Below are positions 1-11,126 of a stretch of 64,000 bases of DNA, piece by piece. The position numbers and the translations under genes were made by a program. The notes beneath the pieces are model-generated. The model made no database searches. It was not told the origin of the DNA and saw only the letters and a list, made by a program, of their open reading frames with translations. The DNA comes from Phytopythium helicoides. Its lineage: Eukaryota; Oomycota; Peronosporomycetes; Pythiales; Pythiaceae. Each line of letters begins with the position of its first letter. The first letter of the stretch is position 1. Location: assembly GCA_024867545.1 (NCBI GenBank), contig JANFNE010000027.1:1-64000 (forward strand). Direction: 5' to 3'.

Positions 1-469
1 TTTTGTTGTTTGTTGTTTTTGTTGTTGTTGTTCTGTTGTTTGGGTGGTGGTATGGTATGTGTGCGTGTGCTTTTTTCGCCTTTTCTCTGGTTCTACTTGC
101 GAGACGAGATCTCGTTACGCTTGTTTTGGTATGTTGGTATTGGTTGGTTGGTTGTGAAATCGACCATCATTCGTGTGTGTTGTGCATGTTTTTGTGGTTT
201 GATGTTGTTTGTTTGTGTGGCAGGGTGGTTGCGACAGCTGGTGGTGGGTTGTGGAGTTGTGACTCGCGTGGGAGGCGAGTAAGGCGAGGAAGGAGAAGGC
301 AAAGATGGTGTGTGTGAGACGAGTGGTTGAAGTGGTGTGTAAAAAGTGTTGTAATGGTAAATGTATATAAGGAGTGAGTGCGAATGTGTGTGATGTGTGT
401 GATGTGATGTGTGGTTGTGTGGTTGGTGGTTGTATGTGTATGGTTTGGTGTGTGTATTGTAATGTGTAG

Positions 470-534
470 TCCCGTCTAGCTCAGTCGGTAGAGCGCAAGA
501 CTCTTAATCGTGGGTTCGAGCCCCACGGTGGGCG
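470..534 (+). pseudogene. Degenerate tRNA-Lys(CUU) copy
   Basis: This copy matches the other tRNA-Lys genes but lacks 8 nt (TTGTGGTC or its shifted equivalent) just after the anticodon loop. That removes the 3' side of the anticodon stem and the variable loop. A T also replaces or follows the 5' G. It cannot form a cloverleaf. It is the first copy in the window, where the array is richest in small indels, so an assembly error is as likely as real decay. Confidence 0.8.
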
Positions 535-1027
535 ACCCGCTTCTTTTGTTTTTGTTGTTGTTGTTTTTGTTGTTGTTGTTCTGTTGTTTGGGGTGGTGGT
601 AGTGGTATGTGTGCGTGTGCTTTTTTTCGCCTTTTCTCTGGTCTACTTGCGAGACGAGATCTCGTTCGCTTGTTTTGGTATGTTGGTAATTGGTTGGTTG
701 GTTGTGAAATCGACCATCCTTCGTGTGTGTTGTGCATGTTTTTGTGGGGTGTGTGGTGGTTTGGATGTTGGTTTGTTTGTGTGGCAGGGTGGTTGCGACA
801 GCTGGTGGTGGTGTGGAGTTGTGACTCGGCGTGGGAGGCGAGTAAGGCGAGGAAGGAGAAGGCAAAGATGGTGTGTGTGAGACGAGTGGTTGTAAGTGTG
901 TGTAAAAAGTGTTGTAATGGTAAATGTATATAAGAGTGAGTGCGATGTGTGTGATGTGTGTGATGTGATGTGTGGTGTGTGGTTGGTGGTTGTATGTGTA
1001 TGGTTTGGTGTGTATTGCTAATGTGTA

Positions 1028-1100
1028 GCCCGTCTAGCTCAGTCGGTAGAGCGCAAGACTCTTAATCTTGTGGTCGTGGGTTCGAGCCCCACGGTGGGCG
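1028..1100 (+). tRNA. tRNA-Lys(CUU)
   Basis: A 73-nt cloverleaf: 7-bp acceptor stem (GCCCGTC with GGTGGGC, two G-U pairs), D arm containing AGCTCAGTCGGTAGAGC, anticodon stem CAAGA/TCTTG around loop CTCTTAA (anticodon CTT), 5-nt variable loop, T arm GTGGG/CCCAC with loop TTCGAGC, discriminator G, no encoded CCA and no intron. The next copy is 555 bp on; the spacer lacks the 11-bp insertion and has the C allele. Confidence 0.97.
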
Positions 1101-1582
1101 ACCGCTTCCTTTTGTTTTTGTTGTTGTTGTTTTTGTTGTTGTTGTACTGTTGTTTGGGTGGTGGTATGGTATGTGTGCGTGTGCTTTTTTCGCCTTTTCT
1201 CTGGTCTACTTGCGAGACGAGATCTCGTTCGCATTGTTTTGGTATGTTGGTATTGGTTGGGTTGGTTGTGAAATCGACCATCCTTCGTGTGTGTAGTGCA
1301 TGTTTTTGTGGTTTGATGTTGGTTTGTTTGTGTGGCAGGGTGGTTGCGACAGCTGGTGGTGGGTTGTGGAGTTGTGACTCGGCGTGGGAGGCGAGGAAGG
1401 CGAGGAAGGAGAAGGCAAAGATGGTGTGTGTGAGACGAGTGGTTGAAGTGGTGTGTAAAAAGTGTTGTAATGGTAAATGTATATAAGGAGTGAGTGCGAT
1501 GTGTGTGATGTGTGTGATGTGATGTGTGGTGTGTGGTTGGTGGTTGTATGTGTATGGTTTGGTGTGTGTATTGTAATGTGTA

Positions 1583-1655
1583 GCCCGTCTAGCTCAGTCG
1601 GTAGAGCGCAAGACTCTTAATCTTGTGGTCGTGGGTTCGAGCCCCACGGTGGGCG
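1583..1655 (+). tRNA. tRNA-Lys(CUU)
   Basis: Same cloverleaf as the copy at 1028. Next copy 556 bp on; short spacer, C allele, with a few private indels. Confidence 0.97.
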
Positions 1656-2138
1656 ACCGCTTCTTTTGTTTTTGTTGTTGTTGTTTTTGTTGTTGTTGTT
1701 CTGTTGTTTGGGTGGTGGTATGGTATGTGTGCGTGTGCTTTTTTCGCCTTTTCTCTGGTCTACTTGCGAGACGAGATCTCGTTCGCTTGTTTTGGTATGT
1801 TAGGTATTGGTTGGTTGGTTGTGAAATCGACCATCCTTCGTGTGTGTTGTGCATGTTTTTGTGGTTTGATGTTGGTTTGTTTGTGTGGCAGGGTGGTTGC
1901 GACAGCTGGTGGTGGGGTTGTGGAGTTGTGACTCGGCGTGGGAGGCGAGGGAAGGCGAGGAAGGAGAAGGCAAAGATGGTGTGTGTGAGACGAGTGGTTG
2001 AAGTGGTGTGTAAAAAGTGTTGTAATGGTAAATGTATATAAGGAGTGAGTGCGATGTGTGTGATGTGTGTGATGTGATGTGTGTGTGTGGTTGGTGGTTG
2101 TATGTGTATGGTTTGGTGTGTGTATTGTAATGTGTAGC

Positions 2139-2211
2139 CCCCGTCTAGCTCAGTCGGTAGAGCGCAAGACTCTTAATCTTGTGGTCGTGGGTTCGAGCCC
2201 CACGGTGGGCG
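2139..2211 (+). tRNA. tRNA-Lys(CUU), variant 5' end
   Basis: Two extra C residues sit at the 5' end, so position 1 is C and faces C72. The first acceptor pair is lost while the rest of the cloverleaf is intact. Next copy 565 bp on; long spacer, C allele. Confidence 0.85.
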
Positions 2212-2703
2212 ACCGCTTCTTTTGTTTTTGTTGTTGTTGTTTTTGTTGTTGTTGTTCTGTTGTTTGGGTGGTGGTATGGTATGTGTGCGTGTGCTTTTTT
2301 TCGCCCTTTTCTCTGGTCTACTTGCGAGACGAGATCTCGTTCGCTTGTTTTGGTATGTTGGTATTGGTTGGTTGGTTGTGAAATCGACCATCCTTCGTGT
2401 GTGTTGTGCATGTTTTTGTGTCGTTTTTGTGGTTTGATGTTGGTTTGTTTGTGTGCAGGGTGGTTGCGGACAGCTGGTGGTGGGTTGTGGAGTTGTGACT
2501 CGGCGTGGGAGGCGAGGAAGGCGAGGAAGGAGAAGGCAAAGATGGTGTGTGTGAGACGAGTGGTTGAAGTGGTGTGTAAAAAGTGTTGTAATGGTAAATG
2601 TATATAAGGAGTGAGTGCGATGTGTGTGATGTGTGTGATGTGATGTGTGGTGTGTGGTTGGTGGTTGTATGTGTATGGTTTGGTGTGTGTATTGTAATGT
2701 GTA

Positions 2704-2776
2704 GCCCGTCTAGCTCAGTCGGTAGAGCGCAAGACTCTTAATCTTGTGGTCGTGGGTTCGAGCCCCACGGTGGGCG
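2704..2776 (+). tRNA. tRNA-Lys(CUU)
   Basis: Canonical copy. Next copy 550 bp on; short spacer, C allele, two small deletions in the spacer. Confidence 0.97.
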
Positions 2777-3253
2777 ACCGCTTCTTTTGTTTTTGTTGTT
2801 GTTGTTTTTGTTGTTGTTGTTCTGTTGTTTGGGTGGTGGTATGTATGTGTGCGTGTGCTTTTTTCGCCTTTTCTCTGGTCTACTTGCGAGACGAGATCTC
2901 GTTCGCTTGTTTTGGTATGTTGGTATTGGTTGGTTGGTTGTGAAATCGACCATCCTTCGTGTGTGTTGTGCATGTTTTTGTGGTTTGATGTTGGTTTGTT
3001 TGTGTGGCAGGGTGGTTGCGACAGCTGGTGGTGGTTGTGGAGTTGTGACTCGGCGTGGGAGGCGAGGAAGGCGAGGAAGGAGAAGGCAAAGATGGTGTGT
3101 GTGAGACGAGTGGTTGAAGTGGTGTGTAAAAAGTGTTGTAATGGTAAATGTATATAAGGAGTGAGTGCGATGTGTGTGATGTGTGTGATGTGATGTGTGG
3201 TGTGTGGTTGGTGGTTGTATGTGTATGGTTTGGTGTGTGTATTGTAATGTGTA

Positions 3254-3326
3254 GCCCGTCTAGCTCAGTCGGTAGAGCGCAAGACTCTTAATCTTGTGGT
3301 CGTGGGTTCGAGCCCCACGGTGGGCG
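3254..3326 (+). tRNA. tRNA-Lys(CUU)
   Basis: Canonical copy. Next copy 562 bp on; long spacer with C allele, one of three units of this recombinant class. Confidence 0.97.
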
Positions 3327-3815
3327 ACCGCTTCTTTTGTTTTTGTTGTTGTTGTTTTTGTTGTTGTTGTTCTGTTGTTTGGGTGGTGGTATGGTATGTG
3401 TGCGTGTGCTTTTTTCGCCTTTTCTCTGGTCTACTTGCGAGACGAGATCTCGTTCGCTTGTTTTGGTATGTTGGTATTGGTTGGTTGGTTGTGAAATCGA
3501 CCATCCTTCGTGTGTGTTGTGCATGTTTTGTGTCGTTTTTGTGGTTTGATGTTGGTTTGTTTGTGTGGCAGGGTGGTTGCGACAGCTGGTGGTGGGTTGT
3601 GGAGTTGTGACTCGGCGTGGGAGGCGAGGAAGGCGAGGAAGGAGAAGGCAAAGATGGTGTGTGTGAGACGAGTGGTTGAAGTGGTGTGTAAAAAGTGTTG
3701 TAATGGTAAATGTATATAAGGAGTGAGTGCGATGTGTGTGATGTGTGTGATGTGATGTGTGGTGTGTGGTTGGTGGTTGTATGTGTATGGTTTGGTGTGT
3801 GTATTGTAATGTGTA

Positions 3816-3888
3816 GCCCGTCTAGCTCAGTCGGTAGAGCGCAAGACTCTTAATCTTGTGGTCGTGGGTTCGAGCCCCACGGTGGGCG
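3816..3888 (+). tRNA. tRNA-Lys(CUU)
   Basis: Canonical copy. First standard 563-bp unit; long spacer, A allele. Confidence 0.97.
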
Positions 3889-3896
3889 ACCGCTTC

Positions 3897-3906
3897 TTTT
3901 GTTTTT
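3897..3906 (+). terminator. Representative pol III terminator after a tRNA-Lys gene
   Basis: TTTTGTTTTT starts 9 bp after the tRNA 3' end, the usual form and distance of an RNA polymerase III stop. The same sequence follows every tRNA copy in the array; this is the one after the copy at 3816. Confidence 0.75.
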
Positions 3907-3998
3907 GTTGTTGTTGTTTTTGTTGTTGTTGTTCTGTTGTTTGGGTGGTGGTATGGTATGTGTGCGTGTGCTTTTTTCGCCTTTTCTCTGGTCTACTT

Positions 3999-4019
3999 GC
4001 GAGACGAGATCTCGTTCGC
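3999..4019. other. Conserved near-palindrome in the array spacer (representative copy)
   Basis: A perfect 12-bp palindrome, ACGAGATCTCGT, is extended by GCGA on the left and TCGC on the right, with one unpaired G (4003). It occurs at the same place in every unit, in an otherwise low-complexity spacer. It could be a protein-binding or cruciform site. Function unknown. Confidence 0.6.
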
Positions 4020-4378
4020 TTGTTTTGGTATGTTGGTATTGGTTGGTTGGTTGTGAAATCGACCATCATTCGTGTGTGTTGTGCATGTTTTTGTGTCGTT
4101 TTTGTGGTTTGATGTTGGTTTGTTTGTGTGGCAGGGTGGTTGCGACAGCTGGTGGTGGGTTGTGGAGTTGTGACTCGGCGTGGGAGGCGAGGAAGGCGAG
4201 GAAGGAGAAGGCAAAGATGGTGTGTGTGAGACGAGTGGTTGAAGTGGTGTGTAAAAAGTGTTGTAATGGTAAATGTATATAAGGAGTGAGTGCGATGTGT
4301 GTGATGTGTGTGATGTGATGTGTGGTGTGTGGTTGGTGGTTGTATGTGTATGGTTTGGTGTGTGTATTGTAATGTGTA

Positions 4379-4451
4379 GCCCGTCTAGCTCAGTCGGTAG
4401 AGCGCAAGACTCTTAATCTTGTGGTCGTGGGTTCGAGCCCCACGGTGGGCG
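4379..4451 (+). tRNA. tRNA-Lys(CUU)
   Basis: Canonical copy. Next copy 564 bp on; long spacer, A allele, one extra A near 4914. Confidence 0.97.
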
Positions 4452-4942
4452 ACCGCTTCTTTTGTTTTTGTTGTTGTTGTTTTTGTTGTTGTTGTTCTGT
4501 TGTTTGGGTGGTGGTATGGTATGTGTGCGTGTGCTTTTTTCGCCTTTTCTCTGGTCTACTTGCGAGACGAGATCTCGTTCGCTTGTTTTGGTATGTTGGT
4601 ATTGGTTGGTTGGTTGTGAAATCGACCATCATTCGTGTGTGTTGTGCATGTTTTTGTGTCGTTTTTGTGGTTTGATGTTGGTTTGTTTGTGTGGCAGGGT
4701 GGTTGCGACAGCTGGTGGTGGGTTGTGGAGTTGTGACTCGGCGTGGGAGGCGAGGAAGGCGAGGAAGGAGAAGGCAAAGATGGTGTGTGTGAGACGAGTG
4801 GTTGAAGTGGTGTGTAAAAAGTGTTGTAATGGTAAATGTATATAAGGAGTGAGTGCGATGTGTGTGATGTGTGTGATGTGATGTGTGGTGTGTGGTTGGT
4901 GGTTGTATGTGTAATGGTTTGGTGTGTGTATTGTAATGTGTA

Positions 4943-5015
4943 GCCCGTCTAGCTCAGTCGGTAGAGCGCAAGACTCTTAATCTTGTGGTCGTGGGTTCGA
5001 GCCCCACGGTGGGCG
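4943..5015 (+). tRNA. tRNA-Lys(CUU)
   Basis: Canonical copy. Next copy 550 bp on; long spacer, A allele, but one (GTT)n block of about 15 bp is missing after the tRNA. Confidence 0.97.
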
Positions 5016-5492
5016 AACCGCTTCTTTTGTTTTTGTTGTTGTTGTTCTGTTGTTTGGGTGGTGGTATGGTATGTGTGCGTGTGCTTTTTTTCGCCTTTTC
5101 TCTGGTCTACTTGCGAGACGAGATCTCGTTCGCTTGTTTTGGTATGTTGGTATTGGTTGGTTGGTTGTGAAATCGACCATCATTCGTGTGTGTTGTGCAT
5201 GTTTTTGTGTCGTTTTTGTGGTTTGATGTTGGTTTGTTTGTGTGGCAGGGTGGTTGCGACAGCTGGTGGTGGGTTGTGGAGTTGTGACTCGGCGTGGGAG
5301 GCGAGGAAGGCGAGGAAGGAGAAGGCAAAGATGGTGTGTGTGAGACGAGTGGTTGAAGTGGTGTGTAAAAAGTGTTGTAATGGTAAATGTATATAAGGAG
5401 TGAGTGCGATGTGTGTGATGTGTGTGATGTGATGTGTGGTGTGTGGTTGGTGGTTGTATGTGTATGGTTTGGTGTGTGTATTGTAATGTGTA

Positions 5493-5565
5493 GCCCGTCT
5501 AGCTCAGTCGGTAGAGCGCAAGACTCTTAATCTTGTGGTCGTGGGTTCGAGCCCCACGGTGGGCG
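5493..5565 (+). tRNA. tRNA-Lys(CUU)
   Basis: Canonical copy. Next copy 549 bp on; same (GTT)n contraction as the unit before it, A allele, long spacer. Confidence 0.97.
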
Positions 5566-6041
5566 ACCGCTTCTTTTGTTTTTGTTGTTGTTGTTCTGTT
5601 GTTTGGGTGGTGGTATGGTATGTGTGCGTGTGCTTTTTTTCGCCTTTTCTCTGGTCTACTTGCGAGACGAGATCTCGTTCGCTTGTTTTGGTATGTTGGT
5701 ATTGGTTGGTTGGTTGTGAAATCGACCATCATTCGTGTGTGTTGTGCATGTTTTTGTGTCGTTTTTGTGGTTTGATGTTGGTTTGTTTGTGTGGCAGGGT
5801 GGTTGCGACAGCTGGTGGTGGGTTGTGGAGTTGTGACTCGGCGTGGGAGGCGAGGAAGGCGAGGAAGGAGAAGGCAAAGATGGTGTGTGTGAGACGAGTG
5901 GTTGAAGTGGTGTGTAAAAAGTGTTGTAATGGTAAATGTATATAAGGAGTGAGTGCGATGTGTGTGATGTGTGTGATGTGATGTGTGGTGTGTGGTTGGT
6001 GGTTGTATGTGTATGGTTTGGTGTGTGTATTGTAATGTGTA

Positions 6042-6114
6042 GCCCGTCTAGCTCAGTCGGTAGAGCGCAAGACTCTTAATCTTGTGGTCGTGGGTTCGAG
6101 CCCCACGGTGGGCG
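6042..6114 (+). tRNA. tRNA-Lys(CUU)
   Basis: Canonical copy in a standard 563-bp unit (long, A). Confidence 0.97.
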
Positions 6115-6604
6115 ACCGCTTCTTTTGTTTTTGTTGTTGTTGTTTTTGTTGTTGTTGTTCTGTTGTTTGGGTGGTGGTATGGTATGTGTGCGTGTGCTTT
6201 TTTCGCCTTTTCTCTGGTCTACTTGCGAGACGAGATCTCGTTCGCTTGTTTTGGTATGTTGGTATTGGTTGGTTGGTTGTGAAATCGACCATCATTCGTG
6301 TGTGTTGTGCATGTTTTTGTGTCGTTTTTGTGGTTTGATGTTGGTTTGTTTGTGTGGCAGGGTGGTTGCGACAGCTGGTGGTGGGTTGTGGAGTTGTGAC
6401 TCGGCGTGGGAGGCGAGGAAGGCGAGGAAGGAGAAGGCAAAGATGGTGTGTGTGAGACGAGTGGTTGAAGTGGTGTGTAAAAAGTGTTGTAATGGTAAAT
6501 GTATATAAGGAGTGAGTGCGATGTGTGTGATGTGTGTGATGTGATGTGTGGTGTGTGGTTGGTGGTTGTATGTGTATGGTTTGGTGTGTGTATTGTAATG
6601 TGTA

Positions 6605-6677
6605 GCCCGTCTAGCTCAGTCGGTAGAGCGCAAGACTCTTAATCTTGTGGTCGTGGGTTCGAGCCCCACGGTGGGCG
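6605..6677 (+). tRNA. tRNA-Lys(CUU)
   Basis: Canonical copy in a standard 563-bp unit (long, A). Confidence 0.97.
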
Positions 6678-7167
6678 ACCGCTTCTTTTGTTTTTGTTGT
6701 TGTTGTTTTTGTTGTTGTTGTTCTGTTGTTTGGGTGGTGGTATGGTATGTGTGCGTGTGCTTTTTTCGCCTTTTCTCTGGTCTACTTGCGAGACGAGATC
6801 TCGTTCGCTTGTTTTGGTATGTTGGTATTGGTTGGTTGGTTGTGAAATCGACCATCATTCGTGTGTGTTGTGCATGTTTTTGTGTCGTTTTTGTGGTTTG
6901 ATGTTGGTTTGTTTGTGTGGCAGGGTGGTTGCGACAGCTGGTGGTGGGTTGTGGAGTTGTGACTCGGCGTGGGAGGCGAGGAAGGCGAGGAAGGAGAAGG
7001 CAAAGATGGTGTGTGTGAGACGAGTGGTTGAAGTGGTGTGTAAAAAGTGTTGTAATGGTAAATGTATATAAGGAGTGAGTGCGATGTGTGTGATGTGTGT
7101 GATGTGATGTGTGGTGTGTGGTTGGTGGTTGTATGTGTATGGTTTGGTGTGTGTATTGTAATGTGTA

Positions 7168-7240
7168 GCCCGTCTAGCTCAGTCGGTAGAGCGCAAGACT
7201 CTTAATCTTGTGGTCGTGGGTTCGAGCCCCACGGTGGGCG
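7168..7240 (+). tRNA. tRNA-Lys(CUU)
   Basis: Canonical copy in a standard 563-bp unit (long, A). Confidence 0.97.
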
Positions 7241-7730
7241 ACCGCTTCTTTTGTTTTTGTTGTTGTTGTTTTTGTTGTTGTTGTTCTGTTGTTTGGGTGG
7301 TGGTATGGTATGTGTGCGTGTGCTTTTTTCGCCTTTTCTCTGGTCTACTTGCGAGACGAGATCTCGTTCGCTTGTTTTGGTATGTTGGTATTGGTTGGTT
7401 GGTTGTGAAATCGACCATCATTCGTGTGTGTTGTGCATGTTTTTGTGTCGTTTTTGTGGTTTGATGTTGGTTTGTTTGTGTGGCAGGGTGGTTGCGACAG
7501 CTGGTGGTGGGTTGTGGAGTTGTGACTCGGCGTGGGAGGCGAGGAAGGCGAGGAAGGAGAAGGCAAAGATGGTGTGTGTGAGACGAGTGGTTGAAGTGGT
7601 GTGTAAAAAGTGTTGTAATGGTAAATGTATATAAGGAGTGAGTGCGATGTGTGTGATGTGTGTGATGTGATGTGTGGTGTGTGGTTGGTGGTTGTATGTG
7701 TATGGTTTGGTGTGTGTATTGTAATGTGTA

Positions 7731-7803
7731 GCCCGTCTAGCTCAGTCGGTAGAGCGCAAGACTCTTAATCTTGTGGTCGTGGGTTCGAGCCCCACGGTGG
7801 GCG
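7731..7803 (+). tRNA. tRNA-Lys(CUU)
   Basis: Canonical copy; first of three consecutive 552-bp units (short, C). Confidence 0.97.
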
Positions 7804-8282
7804 ACCGCTTCTTTTGTTTTTGTTGTTGTTGTTTTTGTTGTTGTTGTTCTGTTGTTTGGGTGGTGGTATGGTATGTGTGCGTGTGCTTTTTTCGCCTTTT
7901 CTCTGGTCTACTTGCGAGACGAGATCTCGTTCGCTTGTTTTGGTATGTTGGTATTGGTTGGTTGGTTGTGAAATCGACCATCCTTCGTGTGTGTTGTGCA
8001 TGTTTTTGTGGTTTGATGTTGGTTTGTTTGTGTGGCAGGGTGGTTGCGACAGCTGGTGGTGGGTTGTGGAGTTGTGACTCGGCGTGGGAGGCGAGGAAGG
8101 CGAGGAAGGAGAAGGCAAAGATGGTGTGTGTGAGACGAGTGGTTGAAGTGGTGTGTAAAAAGTGTTGTAATGGTAAATGTATATAAGGAGTGAGTGCGAT
8201 GTGTGTGATGTGTGTGATGTGATGTGTGGTGTGTGGTTGGTGGTTGTATGTGTATGGTTTGGTGTGTGTATTGTAATGTGTA

Positions 8283-8355
8283 GCCCGTCTAGCTCAGTCG
8301 GTAGAGCGCAAGACTCTTAATCTTGTGGTCGTGGGTTCGAGCCCCACGGTGGGCG
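8283..8355 (+). tRNA. tRNA-Lys(CUU)
   Basis: Canonical copy in a 552-bp unit (short, C). Confidence 0.97.
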
Positions 8356-8834
8356 ACCGCTTCTTTTGTTTTTGTTGTTGTTGTTTTTGTTGTTGTTGTT
8401 CTGTTGTTTGGGTGGTGGTATGGTATGTGTGCGTGTGCTTTTTTCGCCTTTTCTCTGGTCTACTTGCGAGACGAGATCTCGTTCGCTTGTTTTGGTATGT
8501 TGGTATTGGTTGGTTGGTTGTGAAATCGACCATCCTTCGTGTGTGTTGTGCATGTTTTTGTGGTTTGATGTTGGTTTGTTTGTGTGGCAGGGTGGTTGCG
8601 ACAGCTGGTGGTGGGTTGTGGAGTTGTGACTCGGCGTGGGAGGCGAGGAAGGCGAGGAAGGAGAAGGCAAAGATGGTGTGTGTGAGACGAGTGGTTGAAG
8701 TGGTGTGTAAAAAGTGTTGTAATGGTAAATGTATATAAGGAGTGAGTGCGATGTGTGTGATGTGTGTGATGTGATGTGTGGTGTGTGGTTGGTGGTTGTA
8801 TGTGTATGGTTTGGTGTGTGTATTGTAATGTGTA

Positions 8835-8907
8835 GCCCGTCTAGCTCAGTCGGTAGAGCGCAAGACTCTTAATCTTGTGGTCGTGGGTTCGAGCCCCACG
8901 GTGGGCG
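8835..8907 (+). tRNA. tRNA-Lys(CUU)
   Basis: Canonical copy in a 552-bp unit (short, C). Confidence 0.97.
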
Positions 8908-9386
8908 ACCGCTTCTTTTGTTTTTGTTGTTGTTGTTTTTGTTGTTGTTGTTCTGTTGTTTGGGTGGTGGTATGGTATGTGTGCGTGTGCTTTTTTCGCC
9001 TTTTCTCTGGTCTACTTGCGAGACGAGATCTCGTTCGCTTGTTTTGGTATGTTGGTATTGGTTGGTTGGTTGTGAAATCGACCATCCTTCGTGTGTGTTG
9101 TGCATGTTTTTGTGGTTTGATGTTGGTTTGTTTGTGTGGCAGGGTGGTTGCGACAGCTGGTGGTGGGTTGTGGAGTTGTGACTCGGCGTGGGAGGCGAGG
9201 AAGGCGAGGAAGGAGAAGGCAAAGATGGTGTGTGTGAGACGAGTGGTTGAAGTGGTGTGTAAAAAGTGTTGTAATGGTAAATGTATATAAGGAGTGAGTG
9301 CGATGTGTGTGATGTGTGTGATGTGATGTGTGGTGTGTGGTTGGTGGTTGTATGTGTATGGTTTGGTGTGTGTATTGTAATGTGTA

Positions 9387-9459
9387 GCCCGTCTAGCTCA
9401 GTCGGTAGAGCGCAAGACTCTTAATCTTGTGGTCGTGGGTTCGAGCCCCACGGTGGGCG
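9387..9459 (+). tRNA. tRNA-Lys(CUU)
   Basis: Canonical copy; a single 563-bp unit (long, A) between runs of 552-bp units. Confidence 0.97.
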
Positions 9460-9949
9460 ACCGCTTCTTTTGTTTTTGTTGTTGTTGTTTTTGTTGTTGT
9501 TGTTCTGTTGTTTGGGTGGTGGTATGGTATGTGTGCGTGTGCTTTTTTCGCCTTTTCTCTGGTCTACTTGCGAGACGAGATCTCGTTCGCTTGTTTTGGT
9601 ATGTTGGTATTGGTTGGTTGGTTGTGAAATCGACCATCATTCGTGTGTGTTGTGCATGTTTTTGTGTCGTTTTTGTGGTTTGATGTTGGTTTGTTTGTGT
9701 GGCAGGGTGGTTGCGACAGCTGGTGGTGGGTTGTGGAGTTGTGACTCGGCGTGGGAGGCGAGGAAGGCGAGGAAGGAGAAGGCAAAGATGGTGTGTGTGA
9801 GACGAGTGGTTGAAGTGGTGTGTAAAAAGTGTTGTAATGGTAAATGTATATAAGGAGTGAGTGCGATGTGTGTGATGTGTGTGATGTGATGTGTGGTGTG
9901 TGGTTGGTGGTTGTATGTGTATGGTTTGGTGTGTGTATTGTAATGTGTA

Positions 9950-10022
9950 GCCCGTCTAGCTCAGTCGGTAGAGCGCAAGACTCTTAATCTTGTGGTCGTG
10001 GGTTCGAGCCCCACGGTGGGCG
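9950..10022 (+). tRNA. tRNA-Lys(CUU)
   Basis: Canonical copy; first of six consecutive 552-bp units (short, C). Confidence 0.97.
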
Positions 10023-10501
10023 ACCGCTTCTTTTGTTTTTGTTGTTGTTGTTTTTGTTGTTGTTGTTCTGTTGTTTGGGTGGTGGTATGGTATGTGTGCG
10101 TGTGCTTTTTTCGCCTTTTCTCTGGTCTACTTGCGAGACGAGATCTCGTTCGCTTGTTTTGGTATGTTGGTATTGGTTGGTTGGTTGTGAAATCGACCAT
10201 CCTTCGTGTGTGTTGTGCATGTTTTTGTGGTTTGATGTTGGTTTGTTTGTGTGGCAGGGTGGTTGCGACAGCTGGTGGTGGGTTGTGGAGTTGTGACTCG
10301 GCGTGGGAGGCGAGGAAGGCGAGGAAGGAGAAGGCAAAGATGGTGTGTGTGAGACGAGTGGTTGAAGTGGTGTGTAAAAAGTGTTGTAATGGTAAATGTA
10401 TATAAGGAGTGAGTGCGATGTGTGTGATGTGTGTGATGTGATGTGTGGTGTGTGGTTGGTGGTTGTATGTGTATGGTTTGGTGTGTGTATTGTAATGTGT
10501 A

Positions 10502-10574
10502 GCCCGTCTAGCTCAGTCGGTAGAGCGCAAGACTCTTAATCTTGTGGTCGTGGGTTCGAGCCCCACGGTGGGCG
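10502..10574 (+). tRNA. tRNA-Lys(CUU)
   Basis: Canonical copy, 552-bp unit (short, C). Confidence 0.97.
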
Positions 10575-11053
10575 ACCGCTTCTTTTGTTTTTGTTGTTGT
10601 TGTTTTTGTTGTTGTTGTTCTGTTGTTTGGGTGGTGGTATGGTATGTGTGCGTGTGCTTTTTTCGCCTTTTCTCTGGTCTACTTGCGAGACGAGATCTCG
10701 TTCGCTTGTTTTGGTATGTTGGTATTGGTTGGTTGGTTGTGAAATCGACCATCCTTCGTGTGTGTTGTGCATGTTTTTGTGGTTTGATGTTGGTTTGTTT
10801 GTGTGGCAGGGTGGTTGCGACAGCTGGTGGTGGGTTGTGGAGTTGTGACTCGGCGTGGGAGGCGAGGAAGGCGAGGAAGGAGAAGGCAAAGATGGTGTGT
10901 GTGAGACGAGTGGTTGAAGTGGTGTGTAAAAAGTGTTGTAATGGTAAATGTATATAAGGAGTGAGTGCGATGTGTGTGATGTGTGTGATGTGATGTGTGG
11001 TGTGTGGTTGGTGGTTGTATGTGTATGGTTTGGTGTGTGTATTGTAATGTGTA

Positions 11054-11126
11054 GCCCGTCTAGCTCAGTCGGTAGAGCGCAAGACTCTTAATCTTGTGGT
11101 CGTGGGTTCGAGCCCCACGGTGGGCG
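11054..11126 (+). tRNA. tRNA-Lys(CUU)
   Basis: Canonical copy, 552-bp unit (short, C). Confidence 0.97.
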
